The notes beneath the pieces were generated by a model. The model did not search any database and had not been told where the DNA came from. It saw only the letters and a program-made list of their open reading frames with translations. Source: DASVEG01 sp035540495 (GTDB taxonomy: Bacteria > Actinomycetota > Acidimicrobiia > Acidimicrobiales > CADCTF01). Taken from it: a DNA stretch of 64,000 bases. Numbering within the stretch: position 1 is the stretch's first letter; every line of letters begins with the position of its first letter. The position numbers were made by a program, and so were the translations under genes. The stretch spans positions 124,001 through 188,000 of the forward strand of contig DATLGL010000029.1 of NCBI GenBank assembly GCA_035540495.1. Reading direction: 5' to 3'. Positions 17,113 through 24,730 of the stretch are shown here, in pieces.

Positions 17113-18326
17113 CCGATCACCTTCTCGTCGCGGTCGGACTCCATCCCCGGCTCCTTCGGCAAGCCGAGCACGCGCTCGCCCGCGATGTTCCGCTGGACCT
17201 GCGCGGTGCCACCCCAGATCGTGTGCGACCGGCTGCCCATGAACAGCGCCTGCCACCGGTCGAGGCGGTAGTCGCCGGGCTTCTCGGCGTCGCCGAGCAC
17301 CGTCGCTTCCATGCCGAGGGTGTTCATGATGATCTCGCCGAACCGCTGCTGGTACTCCGACCAGAACATCTTGTTGATCGAACTGCTCGGCCCCGGATCC
17401 TTCCGATCGGCCAGCGCGGACAGCAGCCGGAGCCCCTGGAACCGCATGATCTCGACGTGGCTGTAGGCCCACGCGAGGTGCTGGCGCAGGAGCGGGTCGT
17501 TCTCGCGACCGAGGTCCCGAACCTTGTCGACGAACGCCCAGAAGTCGCGCGAGTGCTGCACGTGTTGCGTGGTCGCGCTGCCTCCACGCTCGTTGCCGAG
17601 CGTCGTCATCGCCACGCGCCATCCGTTGTGCAGGCCGCCGATCACGTTGAAGAGCGGAGCGCGGGCCTCGGTGATGAACGTCTCGGTGAAGCCGGCCCGG
17701 CCCGTCATCTGCTTGATCGGCCGCAGCTCGAAGCCGTTCGACGATCCGTCGTCGCGCTTCATGGGGATCAGGATGTAGGAGATCCCCTGGTGCTTCGGCG
17801 CCTCGGGGTTCGTGCGGGCGAGGCAGAACATGATGTTCGCGGCCTGCGCTCCGGAGGTCCACACCTTCTGGCCGGTGACGACGACCTCGTCGCCGTCGAT
17901 CTCGCCCCGCGTCTTCAGCCCTGCGAGATCGGAGCCGGCATCAGGCTCGGAGAACCCCTGGCAGTAGCGGTCGGTGCCGTCGATGATCCGAGGCAGGAAG
18001 TGGGCCTTCTGCTCGTCGGTGCCCCACACGATGATCGACGGCCCGACGAGGCTCTCGCCCATCCCTCTGGTGACGCGAGGAACGCCGGCCTTGGCGAACT
18101 CCTCGTTCATCACGGCCACCTCGATGCCCGTGAGGCCGCGTCCGCCGTACTCCTTCGGCCACGACACGCAGACGTACCCGGCTCGCTGGAGCGTGTCGGC
18201 CCACGCGGGGTCCGCCGCGAGCTTTCGCCGGGCCTCCTTGTCGGTCGGCGCGTGCTCGGCCAGCCAGTCGCGGAGCTCGGCGCGGAACGCCGCCGCTGCC
18301 GGGCCCAGGTCGATGTCGATCGTCAT
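17109..18326 (-). CDS. acyl-CoA dehydrogenase
   Basis: FAD-dependent acyl-CoA dehydrogenase, 405 aa, first step of beta-oxidation or of a related degradative route. CQGFSEPDAGSDLAGLKT and VTGQKVWTSGAQAANIMFCLART are the FAD/acyl-binding signatures; the end carries WGGTAQVQRNIAGERVLGLP. ATG 18326 is preceded by GGGGGAG, a good ribosome site. An in-frame ATG upstream at 18374 would add a tail (SAAARTKGATCFGG) not typical of the family. It forms an operon with the acyl-CoA ligase and diverges from the thioesterase. Confidence 0.93.
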   Translation of the reverse strand: MTIDIDLGPAAAAFRAELRDWLAEHAPTDKEARRKLAADPAWADTLQRAGYVCVSWPKEYGGRGLTGIEVAVMNEEFAKAGVPRVTRGMGESLVGPSIIVWGTDEQKAHFLPRIIDGTDRYCQGFSEPDAGSDLAGLKTRGEIDGDEVVVTGQKVWTSGAQAANIMFCLARTNPEAPKHQGISYILIPMKRDDGSSNGFELRPIKQMTGRAGFTETFITEARAPLFNVIGGLHNGWRVAMTTLGNERGGSATTQHVQHSRDFWAFVDKVRDLGRENDPLLRQHLAWAYSHVEIMRFQGLRLLSALADRKDPGPSSSINKMFWSEYQQRFGEIIMNTLGMEATVLGDAEKPGDYRLDRWQALFMGSRSHTIWGGTAQVQRNIAGERVLGLPKEPGMESDRDEKVIG

Positions 18327-18424
18327 ACTCCCCCCGAAGCAGGTCGCGCCCTTCGTGCGCGCCGCCGCCGACATTACCTGTGAGGGAGTGGCGACAGAAC
18401 GGGCCGTCCGGCGACAGTGGTCGG

Positions 18425-18832
18425 ATGACGCCCTCCGGCGACCCGCTCCGTGACGCCATGCCGCTTTGCGCTCGCCTCGACTTCCGCACCGTCACGAACT
18501 CCCGCGAGCTGGTGGAGGTGGAGGTCGACTGGGACGAGTCGCTGTGCACGACTGCCGGCGCGCTCCACGGCGGGGTGCTGATGGCGCTGGCCGACTCGGC
18601 CGGCGGCGCATGCGCGTTCGCGAACCTTCCGGACGGCGCCGCGGGCACGTCGACGATCGAGTCGAAGACGAACTTCCTTGGAGCGGTGCGTGGCGGGACG
18701 GTGCGCGCCTCGTCACGTCCGCTGCACGTCGGCGGATCGACGATCGTCGTCGAGACCGAGCTGCGGACCGGCGAGGGGAAGCTCGTGGGGAAGACGACGC
18801 AGACCCAAACGGTGCTGCGCCCCCGTAGCTGA
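18425..18832 (+). CDS. PaaI-like hotdog thioesterase
   Basis: Small hotdog-fold thioesterase of 135 aa. AGALHGGVLMALADSAGGACA is the helix carrying the HGG signature of PaaI-type enzymes, and STIESKTNFLGAVRGGTVRA is the central strand pair. Such enzymes hydrolyse acyl- or aryl-CoA esters, fitting its position beside the divergent acyl-CoA dehydrogenase/ligase operon. ATG 18425 is used; GTG 18380 in frame would extend it by 15 Gly/Arg-rich residues without support. Confidence 0.85.
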   Translation: MTPSGDPLRDAMPLCARLDFRTVTNSRELVEVEVDWDESLCTTAGALHGGVLMALADSAGGACAFANLPDGAAGTSTIESKTNFLGAVRGGTVRASSRPLHVGGSTIVVETELRTGEGKLVGKTTQTQTVLRPRS

Positions 18833-18837
18833 CGCGC

Positions 18838-19362
18838 CTACGCCGAGGCGGGCTGCGAGATGCCGATGCCGCCGCGCGTTGCGGCGCCGTACTTCGCCTT
18901 CTCGCGCTCGAGGTCGAGGGGGCGGATGCGGCTCCGGTTCGCCAGCGCCTCGTCGTCGAGCAGCGCGGCCGGAACGATCCAGACCACCTCGAACTCGAGG
19001 CCGTCGGGATCGCGGCCGTAGAGGCTCTTGGTGGTGCCGTGGTCGCTCGCACCGCCGAGGGCGCCGTCGGCGGCGAGCAGACCGGCGATGCGTTCGAGGT
19101 CAGCGAGGGTGTCAACCTCCCACGCGAGGTGGTAAAGGCCGACGGTCGAACGGCCGGCGCCCGACGGGCCGGCGCCTGGCCCGATCTCGAAGAGCCCGAG
19201 GTCGTGATCGTTCGTCGACCCCGGCGCCTTCAGGAACGCAGCGCCTCGCAGCTCGGCCATCCCGGGGATGGGCTCGAAGCCGAAGATGCGGTTGTAGAAC
19301 GAGACGCTCCGGTCGACATCCGACACGTAGAGCACGGCGTGGTTGAGACGTGTGACCGACAT
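18838..19362 (-). CDS. VOC family protein (glyoxalase/dioxygenase-like)
   Basis: Vicinal oxygen chelate protein, 174 aa. The two beta-alpha-beta-beta-beta modules are visible: LNHAVLYVSDVDRSVSFYNRIFGF at the start and GLYHLAWEVDTLADLERIAGLL in the middle, followed by DPDGLEFEVVW. The metal ligands are likely His8, the His in GLYHLA and the Glu in LEFEVVW. A C-terminal extension (EREKAKYGAATRGG) is present. It diverges from a MarR gene across a 50-base gap with a palindromic operator, which predicts MarR control of this enzyme. The substrate is unknown; quinones or catechols are common for such pairs. Confidence 0.85.
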   Translation of the reverse strand: MSVTRLNHAVLYVSDVDRSVSFYNRIFGFEPIPGMAELRGAAFLKAPGSTNDHDLGLFEIGPGAGPSGAGRSTVGLYHLAWEVDTLADLERIAGLLAADGALGGASDHGTTKSLYGRDPDGLEFEVVWIVPAALLDDEALANRSRIRPLDLEREKAKYGAATRGGIGISQPASA

Positions 19363-19375
19363 GACCTCACCAACC

Positions 19376-19393
19376 TAGTTGAAGGTTCAAGTA
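19376..19393. promoter_or_regulatory. MarR-type operator between VOC and marR genes
   Basis: TAGTTGAAGGTTCAAGTA is an 18-bp imperfect palindrome (TA-S-TTGAA, two-base centre, TTCAA-S-TA), the classic MarR half-site pattern. It lies in the 50-base gap between the divergent VOC and MarR genes, seven bases ahead of the -10-like TACCCT (19400-19405) for marR. Confidence 0.8.
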
Positions 19394-19412
19394 TTCCGCT
19401 ACCCTGGAGCGC

Positions 19413-19880
19413 ATGGCCGAGAAGATCTGGTTGTCGACCGACGAGCAGCGTGCGTGGCGGGCGTACCTCGAAGCAACGCAGCTGCTGTTCGACGGCCTCG
19501 AGCGCCAGCTCGGCCGCGACGCCGACCTCTCGCACGCCGACTACGAGATCCTGGTCCACCTGTCGGAGAGCCCCGACCGATCGATGCGCATGAGCGAGCT
19601 CGCGGACCGGACGCTCTACTCCCGAAGCCGTCTGTCGCACGCGGTCGCACGGCTCGAACGGCCGGGATGGGTCGTGCGCGAAGCGTGCGATACCGATCGG
19701 CGAGGCACGATCGCCCGCCTCACCGACGAAGGGTTCGCCAAGCTCGAGGCGTCGGCGCCCGGTCACGCACGGGAGGTGCGGCGGTTGATGTTCGACCATC
19801 TGAGTGCCGACCAGGTCGCCCAGCTCGAAGCGATCGCGACGACCGTGCGAGATGTCGCGTCCCGGGTCAGAAGAGCGTGA
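19413..19880 (+). CDS. MarR family transcriptional regulator
   Basis: Winged-helix dimeric regulator, 155 aa. LSHADYEILVHLSESPDRSMRMSELA covers helices 2-3, YSRSRLSHAVARLERPGWV is the recognition helix and DTDRRGTIARLTDEG the wing, whose Asp-x-Arg motif is diagnostic. The final 40 residues form the dimer helix. The -10-like TACCCT ends eight bases before ATG 19413, so the mRNA is probably leaderless. The palindrome at 19376-19393 predicts repression of itself and of the divergent VOC enzyme, relieved by a small aromatic or oxidant ligand. Confidence 0.93.
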   Translation: MAEKIWLSTDEQRAWRAYLEATQLLFDGLERQLGRDADLSHADYEILVHLSESPDRSMRMSELADRTLYSRSRLSHAVARLERPGWVVREACDTDRRGTIARLTDEGFAKLEASAPGHAREVRRLMFDHLSADQVAQLEAIATTVRDVASRVRRA

Positions 19881-19941
19881 ACGCGATCGTGTCGCACGGG
19901 TCGAGGTGACGCAGAAGCCGCCGGGAGGCGACGGACAGTCG

Positions 19942-20334
19942 TCAGGTGAGGTTGAGGGTCTGCGCCTGGAGGTCGTTGCGCAGCTGGGTCTCGCTGTCGT
20001 CGCGCGGCGGGATGCCGAGGTGCTGCTTGATCTGCGCCAGATCGGCTTGCACCTCTTCCATGTCTTCGGCGTCGGCCTTGAAGAGGATGTGCTTCATGCC
20101 GAGCAGCACGACGGCTTGGAACGCGAGCTGCAGCCACTCGCTCTGCCAGTTCTCGAACGTCGACGAGAAGAACTGCGGCAGGAAGTCAGTCATCGAGAAC
20201 TGCTGCCCGTGCTGCTGGGCTTCGTTCGACACCTGCGCCATCTGGGTGAAGAACTGGGCGGCCCAGCTGGCGAGGAACAACCCGAACATGAGGTAGGCGG
20301 CGCCCCACCGCTTGAAGTGTGAGCCCTTGTCCAT
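19942..20334 (-). CDS. small membrane protein, DUF6766-like
   Basis: 130-residue protein with two hydrophobic segments: AAYLMFGLFLASWAAQFFTQ near the N-terminus, and QLAFQAVVLLGMKHILF around 70-86, separated by the polar loop QQHGQQFSMTDFLPQFFSST. The pattern of a first helix ending in ASW, an FxxQFFSSTFENWQSEW loop and a second helix resembles DUF6766 proteins, which have no known function. The last 40 residues are charged and helical. ATG 20334. It diverges from the exported protein gene at 20450 over 115 bases. Confidence 0.65.
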   Translation of the reverse strand: MDKGSHFKRWGAAYLMFGLFLASWAAQFFTQMAQVSNEAQQHGQQFSMTDFLPQFFSSTFENWQSEWLQLAFQAVVLLGMKHILFKADAEDMEEVQADLAQIKQHLGIPPRDDSETQLRNDLQAQTLNLT

Positions 20335-20449
20335 GCGCGCTACGTGCCCACTGCAGAAGCTGCCCTAAACGTCAGTAATCAGTGCTGAGTAGTGCTCAAT
20401 CGGCCAGGAAGTGGACGAATCCGTCATCGACGCTCCACGATGAGCGCCC

Positions 20450-21403
20450 GTGACCGACACCCCGTTCGTCCGGCGGGTGCTCGCTGCAGCCGCAGCCACC
20501 TGCCTCATCGCCGCCGTGCTCGCGGCGGCGATCGTCGCGGGCGGCGACGGCGACAGCGACCAGCTCGTGGCGGGGAACACCGTGAGCTCGACGTCCACCT
20601 CGTCGTCGACGGTCGTCGGCGCGTTGGCTGCCGATCCCACGGCTCCTCCCGCGGCCGCCGGCGCTGGCGACGACGAAGGCGACGGAGGCGGTGCAACCGG
20701 GGCGCCGGCTGCCACACCGACCACCGCGGCGGACCGGTCGCACGCCACGCCCTCGACCGCAGCGCCACCACCCACGACTGCCGCAGCCTCCGGGCCTTCA
20801 CCTGCCGCGACCTTCGCCGATCTCGGCCCCGGCGATCCCGGGCCGACCGTCGTTCCGAAGCCGGGCACGTACCGGTACTCGGTGCGTCGCGGGGAGTCGT
20901 CGCAGGAGGGCACGATCACGATCGAAGACCGAGGTGCCGCTCCGAACGGTGGACGTGCGCTCATGCTTCGGCTGAAGAACCTCCCGGCCGACATCGACAA
21001 CGACGTCGTGTGGGGACCCGACGAGATGCGCGTGGCGAAGAGCACCTTCATGTTCGGCGCCACGCCGATCGTGTGCGACTGGGAGCCCGACCACGTCGAG
21101 TTGAAGCTCGCGCTGTCGAAGGGCGCGACCTGGACGTCGTCGACCGCGTGTGCCGCGGGTGGCTACGTCGTGAAGAGGTCGTCGTCGAACGTCGTCAGCG
21201 ACGCTCGGCGGGTGAAGGTGGCAGGGGAGGAAGTGGCCGTCTGGGTCATCTCCACCAAGGAGCGGTTCGAGCTCAACGGCGGGGTGCAGGAGGCGACGTC
21301 GACGACGTGGTTCTCCCCGAAGCACGGCTTGATGGTCCGCTCCGTCGCGGAGTCGAGCCAGGGTCGCATGGAGATCGAGGCGCTCTCGCTGCAGCCGTCC
21401 TGA
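20450..21403 (+). CDS. hypothetical exported protein with Ser/Thr/Pro/Ala linker
   Basis: 317-residue protein of unknown function. A signal anchor (VRRVLAAAAATCLIAAVLAAAIVAGG) is followed by a long low-complexity linker rich in Ala, Thr, Pro and Gly (about 40-130), then a compact C-terminal domain of about 185 residues (TYRYSVRRGESSQEGTITIE through MEIEALSLQPS) that looks beta-rich, with two Cys (IVCDW and TACAAGG) that could form a disulfide outside the cell. The layout suggests an extracytoplasmic domain held off the membrane by a flexible stalk. GTG 20450. No homologous family was recognised. Confidence 0.75.
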   Translation: MTDTPFVRRVLAAAAATCLIAAVLAAAIVAGGDGDSDQLVAGNTVSSTSTSSSTVVGALAADPTAPPAAAGAGDDEGDGGGATGAPAATPTTAADRSHATPSTAAPPPTTAAASGPSPAATFADLGPGDPGPTVVPKPGTYRYSVRRGESSQEGTITIEDRGAAPNGGRALMLRLKNLPADIDNDVVWGPDEMRVAKSTFMFGATPIVCDWEPDHVELKLALSKGATWTSSTACAAGGYVVKRSSSNVVSDARRVKVAGEEVAVWVISTKERFELNGGVQEATSTTWFSPKHGLMVRSVAESSQGRMEIEALSLQPS

Positions 21404-21413
21404 TCCGCTGAGG

Positions 21414-22004
21414 TCAGATCCGGCGCACCCCGCGCAGCCCGCCCCATGCGAGGTCGGCGAGCTGGCGGGCCAGCCTCGGCGCATCGAGCTCCTGCGCCTC
21501 GGGCGAGAGGAGACGCTCTCGCACCGCGCCCTCGGCCATCCCGACGATCGCGTGGGCGACCAGCACCCGTTGCTCGTCGTCGATGTCGGCGTCGATCAAC
21601 GCCGCGATCGCACGGGCGATCGTCTGCTCGACCCGGCGCGCCGCATCGGCGAACTCCTCGTCTCGTCTCGTCCCGCTCCCGAAGAGCAGCCGGAAGGCAT
21701 CGGGATCGGCCACCACGACGTCGAGGTAGGCGGCGAAGCCTGCTTCGACCTGGGCTCTCGGTGACGGCGCCTCGCGTGTCGCGCGGTCGATGGCGGTGAC
21801 GAGCCGGCTGCTCACGTCGTCGAGCAGCTGGAGGTACAGGTCGCGCTTCGACGAGAAGTGCTGGTACAGCACCGGCTTCGTGACCCCCGCAGCCTCTGCG
21901 ACGTCGTCCATCGACGTCGCGTGGTATCCCGCGGTGGCGAAGCGGCGGAGGGCGACGTCGAGCAGCTGACGGCGTCGGGCGGGGGCGGGGAGGCGCGTCG
22001 ACAT
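21414..22004 (-). CDS. TetR family transcriptional regulator
   Basis: 196-residue TetR regulator. The helix-turn-helix is in RRQLLDVALRRFATAGYHAT and MDDVAEAAGVTKPVLYQHF, typical of the family; the C-terminal ligand/dimer domain starts near residue 70. ATG 22004 is placed so that a perfect TACCG-N2-CGGTA palindrome (22010-22021) lies immediately upstream, predicting autoregulation. An in-frame ATG at 22073 would place that operator inside the gene, which argues against it. The nearest likely target besides itself is the alcohol dehydrogenase gene, but that gene has a different palindrome. Confidence 0.9.
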   Translation of the reverse strand: MSTRLPAPARRRQLLDVALRRFATAGYHATSMDDVAEAAGVTKPVLYQHFSSKRDLYLQLLDDVSSRLVTAIDRATREAPSPRAQVEAGFAAYLDVVVADPDAFRLLFGSGTRRDEEFADAARRVEQTIARAIAALIDADIDDEQRVLVAHAIVGMAEGAVRERLLSPEAQELDAPRLARQLADLAWGGLRGVRRI

Positions 22005-22009
22005 GGACC

Positions 22010-22021
22010 TACCGGACGGTA
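22010..22021. promoter_or_regulatory. TetR autoregulatory operator
   Basis: TACCGGACGGTA is a perfect inverted repeat (TACCG, two-base centre, CGGTA) five bases upstream of the TetR start codon. Position and symmetry fit an operator covering the regulator's own promoter. Confidence 0.7.
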
Positions 22022-22268
22022 ACAAGCGGCTGCCGAGGGCCGCCTGCCCCGTTTGTCCGAAATACCCCCTCAATCGCGCTGATCTTCAGGAAGGAGCCGA
22101 AGCGCAGGCGCCGAAATCCTGATCGTGCAGCGCCCGCCGAAGCAGGCCCCTCAGGGCACCACTCGCCGGCCGCCGGAACCGATCCGGCCCGCACCGGCGC
22201 GCCGTCCCGGGGTCACGCTCCTTGCGGCTCGGGTCCGTAGGCGCCGCTTCCGGATCCACTGACGCGAA

Positions 22269-22311
22269 GAAGCCCCAGCGGGCGGTCGTGCGACCACCAC
22301 GCCGGGGCTTC
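22269..22311 (-). terminator. terminator-like hairpin after the alcohol dehydrogenase gene
   Basis: GAAGCCCC (22269-22276) pairs with GGGGCTTC (22304-22311), and GGTCG/CGACC pair inside the loop, 17 bases past the alcohol dehydrogenase stop on the minus strand. There is no U-run, so it is a weak or factor-assisted terminator at best. Confidence 0.45.
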
Positions 22312-22327
22312 GCCGGACGAACCGAGA

Positions 22328-23434
22328 TCAGTGCTCGTGGACGATGACCGAGCGGGCCACCTCGCCCGACTTCATCGCGTCGAACGCCTCGTTCACCTGG
22401 TCGACCTTGATCTCGCGGCTGATGAGCTCGTCGAGCTTCAACTCGCCCTTCTTGTACAGGTCGAGCAGCATCGGCACGTCCTTGTCCGCGTTGGTCGAGC
22501 CGTACCAGCAGCCCTTCACCGTCTTCGCGGTGTAGAGGAACGTGAACGCCGCGTTGAGGTTGAGCATGACGTCCATGCGCGGAACGCCGACGAGGATGGC
22601 CTCGCCGCCCGGCCGGGTCATGTTGATCGCCTGCTCGATCGTCGGGCCGAGGCCGATCACCTCGAACGCCGCGTCGACGCCCTTCCCGGTGAGTCCGTTG
22701 ACCTGACCCACGGGGTCGCCCTCGCCCGCGTTGACGAAGTCGGTGGCTCCGAACTCCTTGGCCATCTGGAGCTTCGAGTCGACCATGTCGATGGCGATGA
22801 TGCGCTCGGCACCCGCGATCTTGGCGCCCTGGATCACGTTGAGGCCGACGCCGCCGCATCCGATCACGGCGACGGTGTCACCCTTCTGGATGCTGGCGGT
22901 GTTGAGCGCGGCGCCGACGCCGGTCTGCACGCCACAGCCGATGAGGGCGGCCGACGTGAGGGGCACGTCCTTGTCGATCTTCACCGCCGAGATCGCCGGG
23001 GCGATCGTGACGCCGGAGAACGTGCCGCAGCCGGCCATCTGCGAGAGAGGCTGGCCGCCGGACGACAGGCGCTTCGTGCCGTCGAGCATGCCGCCCATGT
23101 TCAGCATGGCGGCCTTCTCGCACATGAAGCCCTGGCCGCGCTTGCAGAAGAAGCACTCCTTGCACTGAGGGACGAAGGTGAGGACGACGTGGTCGCCAGG
23201 CTCGAAGCCCGTGACGCCCTCGCCGACCTCCTCGACGACGCCCGCGCCCTCGTGGCCGAGGACGATCGGCGGCGGGAGCGGGATGGTGCCGTTCTGCACG
23301 GACAGGTCGGAGTGGCAGACACCCGAGGCCGCGATGCGGACCTTGAGCTCGCCCGCCTTCGGACCCTCGACCTCGATGTCGTCACGGATCTCGAGCGGCT
23401 GCTCGAGCCCGACGTGGACCGCGGCCTTAGTCAT
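22328..23434 (-). CDS. zinc-dependent alcohol dehydrogenase (MDR family)
   Basis: Medium-chain zinc alcohol dehydrogenase, 368 aa. Catalytic zinc ligands are in GVCHSDL (Cys40) and LGHEGAGVVEEVG (His61, Glu62); structural zinc ligands are Cys91, Cys94, Cys97 and Cys105 (PQCKECFFCKRGQGFMC). The cofactor fold is VAVIGCGGVGLNVIQGAKIAG with the NAD-preferring Asp in AIDMVDSKL. The sequence is closest in style to the class III-like and NDMA-dependent alcohol dehydrogenases of actinobacteria, so the electron carrier may not be free NAD. AAGGGGAA lies upstream of ATG 23434. A 20-bp palindrome lies 37 bases before the start. Confidence 0.92.
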   Translation of the reverse strand: MTKAAVHVGLEQPLEIRDDIEVEGPKAGELKVRIAASGVCHSDLSVQNGTIPLPPPIVLGHEGAGVVEEVGEGVTGFEPGDHVVLTFVPQCKECFFCKRGQGFMCEKAAMLNMGGMLDGTKRLSSGGQPLSQMAGCGTFSGVTIAPAISAVKIDKDVPLTSAALIGCGVQTGVGAALNTASIQKGDTVAVIGCGGVGLNVIQGAKIAGAERIIAIDMVDSKLQMAKEFGATDFVNAGEGDPVGQVNGLTGKGVDAAFEVIGLGPTIEQAINMTRPGGEAILVGVPRMDVMLNLNAAFTFLYTAKTVKGCWYGSTNADKDVPMLLDLYKKGELKLDELISREIKVDQVNEAFDAMKSGEVARSVIVHEH

Positions 23435-23470
23435 TCGGTGTGTTCCCCTTCGACGTTGAGAAGTTCTTGC

Positions 23471-23490
23471 ACGGTGACTGTAGTCACCGT
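23471..23490. promoter_or_regulatory. 20-bp perfect palindrome upstream of the alcohol dehydrogenase gene
   Basis: Arms ACGGTGACT and AGTCACCGT with a two-base centre. The site is 37 bases from the dehydrogenase start and overlaps the last codons of the small membrane protein gene (stop at 23484-23486). A nine-base arm with a two-base centre is too tight for an efficient hairpin loop, so a protein operator (TetR or GntR type) is more likely than a terminator. Confidence 0.7.
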
Positions 23491-23729
23491 CTGTCGCGAT
23501 CGTCCCGCTCGGCGGCCTTCACCGCGTAGCCGAGGACGATCGCCGGCGCGAGGGTGACGGTGCACGCGAGGAGGGCGACCACGACGACGGTTCCCCACGG
23601 GTCGAACCCGAAGATCAGCCCGAGGACGAAAGCAATGACGGCTGCGAGGATGCAGATCCAGCCGAAGCCTCGGCCGGCGCTGGCCAGCTTCGCCATCTGT
23701 GCCCGCCGCTCGAGCACCGGGTCGGTCAT
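23484..23729 (-). CDS. small two-helix membrane protein
   Basis: 81-residue hypothetical protein. A polar N-terminus (TDPVLERRAQMAKLASAGRG) is followed by two hydrophobic segments (WICILAAVIAFVLGLIFG; VVVVALLACTVTLAPAIVLGY) and a charged end (KAAERDDRDRR). ATG 23729 overlaps the stop of the upstream glycosyltransferase as ATGA, so the two are coupled. It may be an accessory of the glycosyltransferase, but nothing in the sequence shows a function. Confidence 0.75.
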   Translation of the reverse strand: MTDPVLERRAQMAKLASAGRGFGWICILAAVIAFVLGLIFGFDPWGTVVVVALLACTVTLAPAIVLGYAVKAAERDDRDRR

Positions 23730-24730
23730 AGAACCTGCTCTAGCACGGGGCGGAGGGCGTCCGGCAGTCGCTCGAGCGCGAAGTGCTCCCGCGCTATCGA
23801 CTCGTTGGCGTCGAGCAGCCCGACATCGGGATCCGCGAGGAAGCGGCGGATCTCGTCGACGTCGCGCTCGGCGTCGAACCAGCGGAAGCCGAAGGCGCGC
23901 AGCTCGTCGAGCACGGGGTAGCTGCCGACCGCCAACGGCTTGCGGACCAGCGCCGACTCGATGGTGGGGTTGCCGAACCCCTCCCACGTCGACGGGTACA
24001 CCACGAGGTCGCACTGGTCGTAGGCATCCCCGATCGAACCGCCGCCGCGCAGCACGGGCACCTCCGTCGAGCGAAGGAGCGACTCGAGCTCGGCCTCGTA
24101 GCCGTCCTCCGGCGGGCCGAGCAGCCAGTAGGTCCCGCCGACCGCCTCCGCCAGGCGGATGGCCGCAGGGACGTTCTTGCGAGGGATCGCCCGCGTCGGA
24201 TGCAGGAGGAGGGGCCGGTCGAACGCGAAGGCGGGCCGCTCGCCCGACACGGCCGGGCGCTCGAAGTGGTTGTAGATCGTCACGGCGTCGATGCCCGCTC
24301 GCGCTCTGAGCTCGCGCGCGTTCAGCCGGTTGATCGTCACGTGCCGCCACGCGACGTCGGCCGGCGGCGGCGGAGCGCCGGCGAAGCGTTCGCGCTGCCA
24401 CGGGAGGTCGTGGTGATGGACGATCGTTGGCCGGCCTCGGAGCGCCTCGGCGACGGCGCGCAGGGCGGCGACGTTGAGTGGGAGTGACAGCAGGTTCTCG
24501 ACGACCACGACGTCGCACCCGTCGACCGCGGCCCGCACCTCATCGGCACTGACCGGCGCCGTTGCGTCCAGCGACAACCCGCGCACGACCACGTCGAGGC
24601 CGTCACCGTCTCCTGCGATCCACCGGACGTCGAGGCCGAGCCGCTCGAACGCCCACGCCCACTTGCGCGCCTCGATCGACACGCCGTCGAAGGCGGCGAA
24701 CCGGAACGAGAGGATGCCGGCGGTGCTCAG
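23726..24730 (-). CDS. GT4-type glycosyltransferase starting at CTG
   Basis: 334-residue retaining glycosyltransferase of the GT-B fold. The N-terminal strand and glycine loop, STAGILSFRFAAFDGVSIEA, are typical of a GT4 subgroup in actinobacteria. PLLLHPTRAIPRKNVPAAIRL begins the nucleotide-sugar domain, and QCDLVVYPSTWEGFGNPTIESALV is the E-x7-E motif region. The only start that keeps the first strand is CTG at 24730-24728, which overlaps the upstream gene's stop as CTGA; there is no ATG, GTG or TTG in frame nearby upstream, and the next GTG lies inside the glycine loop. Sugar and acceptor are unknown. Confidence 0.85.
   Translation of the reverse strand: MSTAGILSFRFAAFDGVSIEARKWAWAFERLGLDVRWIAGDGDGLDVVVRGLSLDATAPVSADEVRAAVDGCDVVVVENLLSLPLNVAALRAVAEALRGRPTIVHHHDLPWQRERFAGAPPPPADVAWRHVTINRLNARELRARAGIDAVTIYNHFERPAVSGERPAFAFDRPLLLHPTRAIPRKNVPAAIRLAEAVGGTYWLLGPPEDGYEAELESLLRSTEVPVLRGGGSIGDAYDQCDLVVYPSTWEGFGNPTIESALVRKPLAVGSYPVLDELRAFGFRWFDAERDVDEIRRFLADPDVGLLDANESIAREHFALERLPDALRPVLEQVL

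Larger units (their letters stand above)
22005..22327. other. gap without a convincing gene
   Basis: 323 bases between the TetR start and the alcohol dehydrogenase stop. It holds the TetR palindrome at one end and a terminator-like hairpin at the other. The middle (22025-22260) has several open frames of mixed composition, but none with a ribosome site or recognisable protein. Confidence 0.5.

Noticed and set aside
22086..22859. Open frame spanning the TetR-dehydrogenase gap and the dehydrogenase 3' part
   Set aside because: It is a different frame of the dehydrogenase gene with Arg/Gly-rich composition and no ribosome site.
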